From NCBI GenBank assembly GCA_030683005.1, contig JAUXMY010000042.1, positions 62,001-126,000 of the forward strand: a stretch of 64,000 nt of DNA, given 5' to 3'. Below are positions 63,201 through 64,000 of the stretch, piece by piece (the stretch's first letter is position 1; every line of letters starts with the position of its first letter). Made by a program: the position numbers and the translations under genes. The stretch is from Caulobacter sp. GTDB lineage: Bacteria > Pseudomonadota > Alphaproteobacteria > Caulobacterales > Caulobacteraceae. A model generated the notes under the pieces. That model did no database searches, was not told where the DNA came from, and worked only from the letters and a program-made list of their open reading frames with translations.

Positions 63201-64000
63201 CACAGTCGGGTTTGACAGGCTCCATGGATGGGCAGGCCGAAATCATCGCCGCGATCGAAGGCGGCGCCGCCACAGGCGAGAGTCGCCCGCTGAAGCGGCT
63301 GGACACCCATATGTCCCGTGTCTTCCTGAACTCGACGCGCGCTTACAAGCTGAAGCGTAGCGTCCGGCACGCCTTCTGCGACATGACCTCCCTTGAGGCG
63401 AGGCGCCAGGCCTGCGAGGCGGAATTCGCGGTCAATCAGGCGCTGGCGCCAGACCTCTACGAAGCCGTGCTGCCCGTCGTCCGCGGACCGGACGGCGCCA
63501 TTCGGATCGGGGGCGAGGGCGAGGTGGCGGACTATGTCGTCTCGATGCAGCGCTTCGCCGACGGCGCCTTGCTGCGAGACATGGCCGACGCCGGTCGCCT
63601 GGAGGCGGACATCGTCCTTCAAGCGGTCACCGCCGTGGCCGCTTTCCAAGCCGGCCAGCCGCCTGACCGCAAGGTCGGCCATGCCGCCGACTACCAGCGG
63701 ATCATCTCCGGATTGCGTCGCACAGAGGCGGCCGGCGCAGGCGGACTCGGGCTGACACCCGCGTCAGACATCCTGTTCGGCGCCCTGGAGCGCGAGCTGA
63801 CGAGGATTTCGCCGCTTGTCGAAGCGCGCCGCAGAAGCGGTTGGGTGCGGCGCGGACACGGCGACCTTCATCTCGGGAACATCTGCATCTTTCGGGGGCA
63901 GGTCACGCCCTTCGACGCGCTGGAGTTCGATCCCGCCCTGGCGACCGCGGACGTGATCTACGATATCGCCTTCCTGCTTATGGACCTTTGCGCCGGCGGG
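63197..64000 (+). CDS. APH-like kinase domain protein, N-terminal part (runs off window)
   Basis: The frame is open from GTG 63197, overlapping the previous stop, to the window end (268 codons seen). RAYKLKRSVRH (Lys near residue 51) and the Brenner motif RGHGDLHLGNICIF (HGDLHxxN at 221-228), followed by DALEFDPALATADVIYD, match the COG2187 group of aminoglycoside-phosphotransferase-like proteins. Full-length members often carry a C-terminal P-loop kinase domain, which would lie beyond 64000. Not a proven resistance enzyme; members often lie in hypoxia or dormancy clusters. Confidence 0.85.
   Translation, partial: MTQSGLTGSMDGQAEIIAAIEGGAATGESRPLKRLDTHMSRVFLNSTRAYKLKRSVRHAFCDMTSLEARRQACEAEFAVNQALAPDLYEAVLPVVRGPDGAIRIGGEGEVADYVVSMQRFADGALLRDMADAGRLEADIVLQAVTAVAAFQAGQPPDRKVGHAADYQRIISGLRRTEAAGAGGLGLTPASDILFGALERELTRISPLVEARRRSGWVRRGHGDLHLGNICIFRGQVTPFDALEFDPALATADVIYDIAFLLMDLCAGG

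Noticed and set aside
63197..64000. APH-like protein as an aminoglycoside resistance gene
   Set aside because: The HGDLH motif is shared by many small-molecule kinases; the YKLKR segment and stress-island context point to the COG2187 group with no known resistance role.

Overview
The window is 64 kb of very GC-rich chromosome with dense coding on both strands, very few intergenic gaps, frequent 4-nt stop/start overlaps and several GTG or TTG starts. The gene neighbourhoods (lptF-lptG-lptD-surA-pdxA-rsmA; fabD-fabG-acpP-fabF-mltG-yicC-gmk; rpsF-rpsR-rplI-dnaB-alr; radA-cvpA-purF; der-bamB) and the protein sequences point to an alphaproteobacterium, most likely in the Caulobacterales (Caulobacter/Phenylobacterium type). 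That placement is an inference from recall of gene order and protein similarity; no 16S gene or other marker lies in the window. I see no rRNA, tRNA, CRISPR array, intact insertion sequence or prophage.

Layout. 1-4.1 kb: end of ppk, ppx, a spermidine-synthase-like methyltransferase and a sphingosine-phosphate-lyase-like PLP enzyme. 4.1-6.9 kb: an accessory islet with two type II toxin-antitoxin pairs facing each other (HigBA, Phd/PemK), a small exported protein and short palindromic repeats. 6.9-16.6 kb: HAD phosphatase and RNase D, purM-purN, a zinc-ribbon mini-protein, ndk, an ABC-F ATPase, holC and pepA. 16.7-24.7 kb: a long translationally coupled outer-membrane biogenesis operon running into vitamin B6 and rRNA methylation genes. 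25-31.3 kb: fatty acid synthesis and cell-wall operon. 31.4-46.2 kb: redox and exported proteins, 30S/50S proteins, dnaB, alr, radA, cvpA-purF, an SBF-like transporter, a universal stress protein and an SDR. 46.3-56.2 kb (mostly minus strand): der, bamB, a YfgM-like TPR protein, panB, an ECF sigma locus with a candidate membrane anti-sigma factor, an ArsC/Spx-like protein, a soluble sensor kinase and a DUF6880-like protein.

56.2-64 kb is the most unusual part. It encodes a P-type ATPase, a phasin-like mini-protein, a PHA synthase, a CRP/FNR-family regulator of FixK type and an APH-like kinase that runs off the end, with several small proteins between them. Five sites of the form TTGA-N6-TCAA lie in front of these genes, and a sixth, weaker site (TTGC-N6-TCAA) precedes the universal stress gene at 44.5 kb. 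The regulator's recognition helix carries the E..SR residues that read such sites. I read this as a low-oxygen/energy-limitation regulon controlled by its own resident regulator.

Several families of palindromic intergenic repeats punctuate the core operons. The clearest are four copies of a 'GCGTCCTTCG ... CTCAGGATGACG' element and a perfect 32-bp inverted repeat in front of rsmA.
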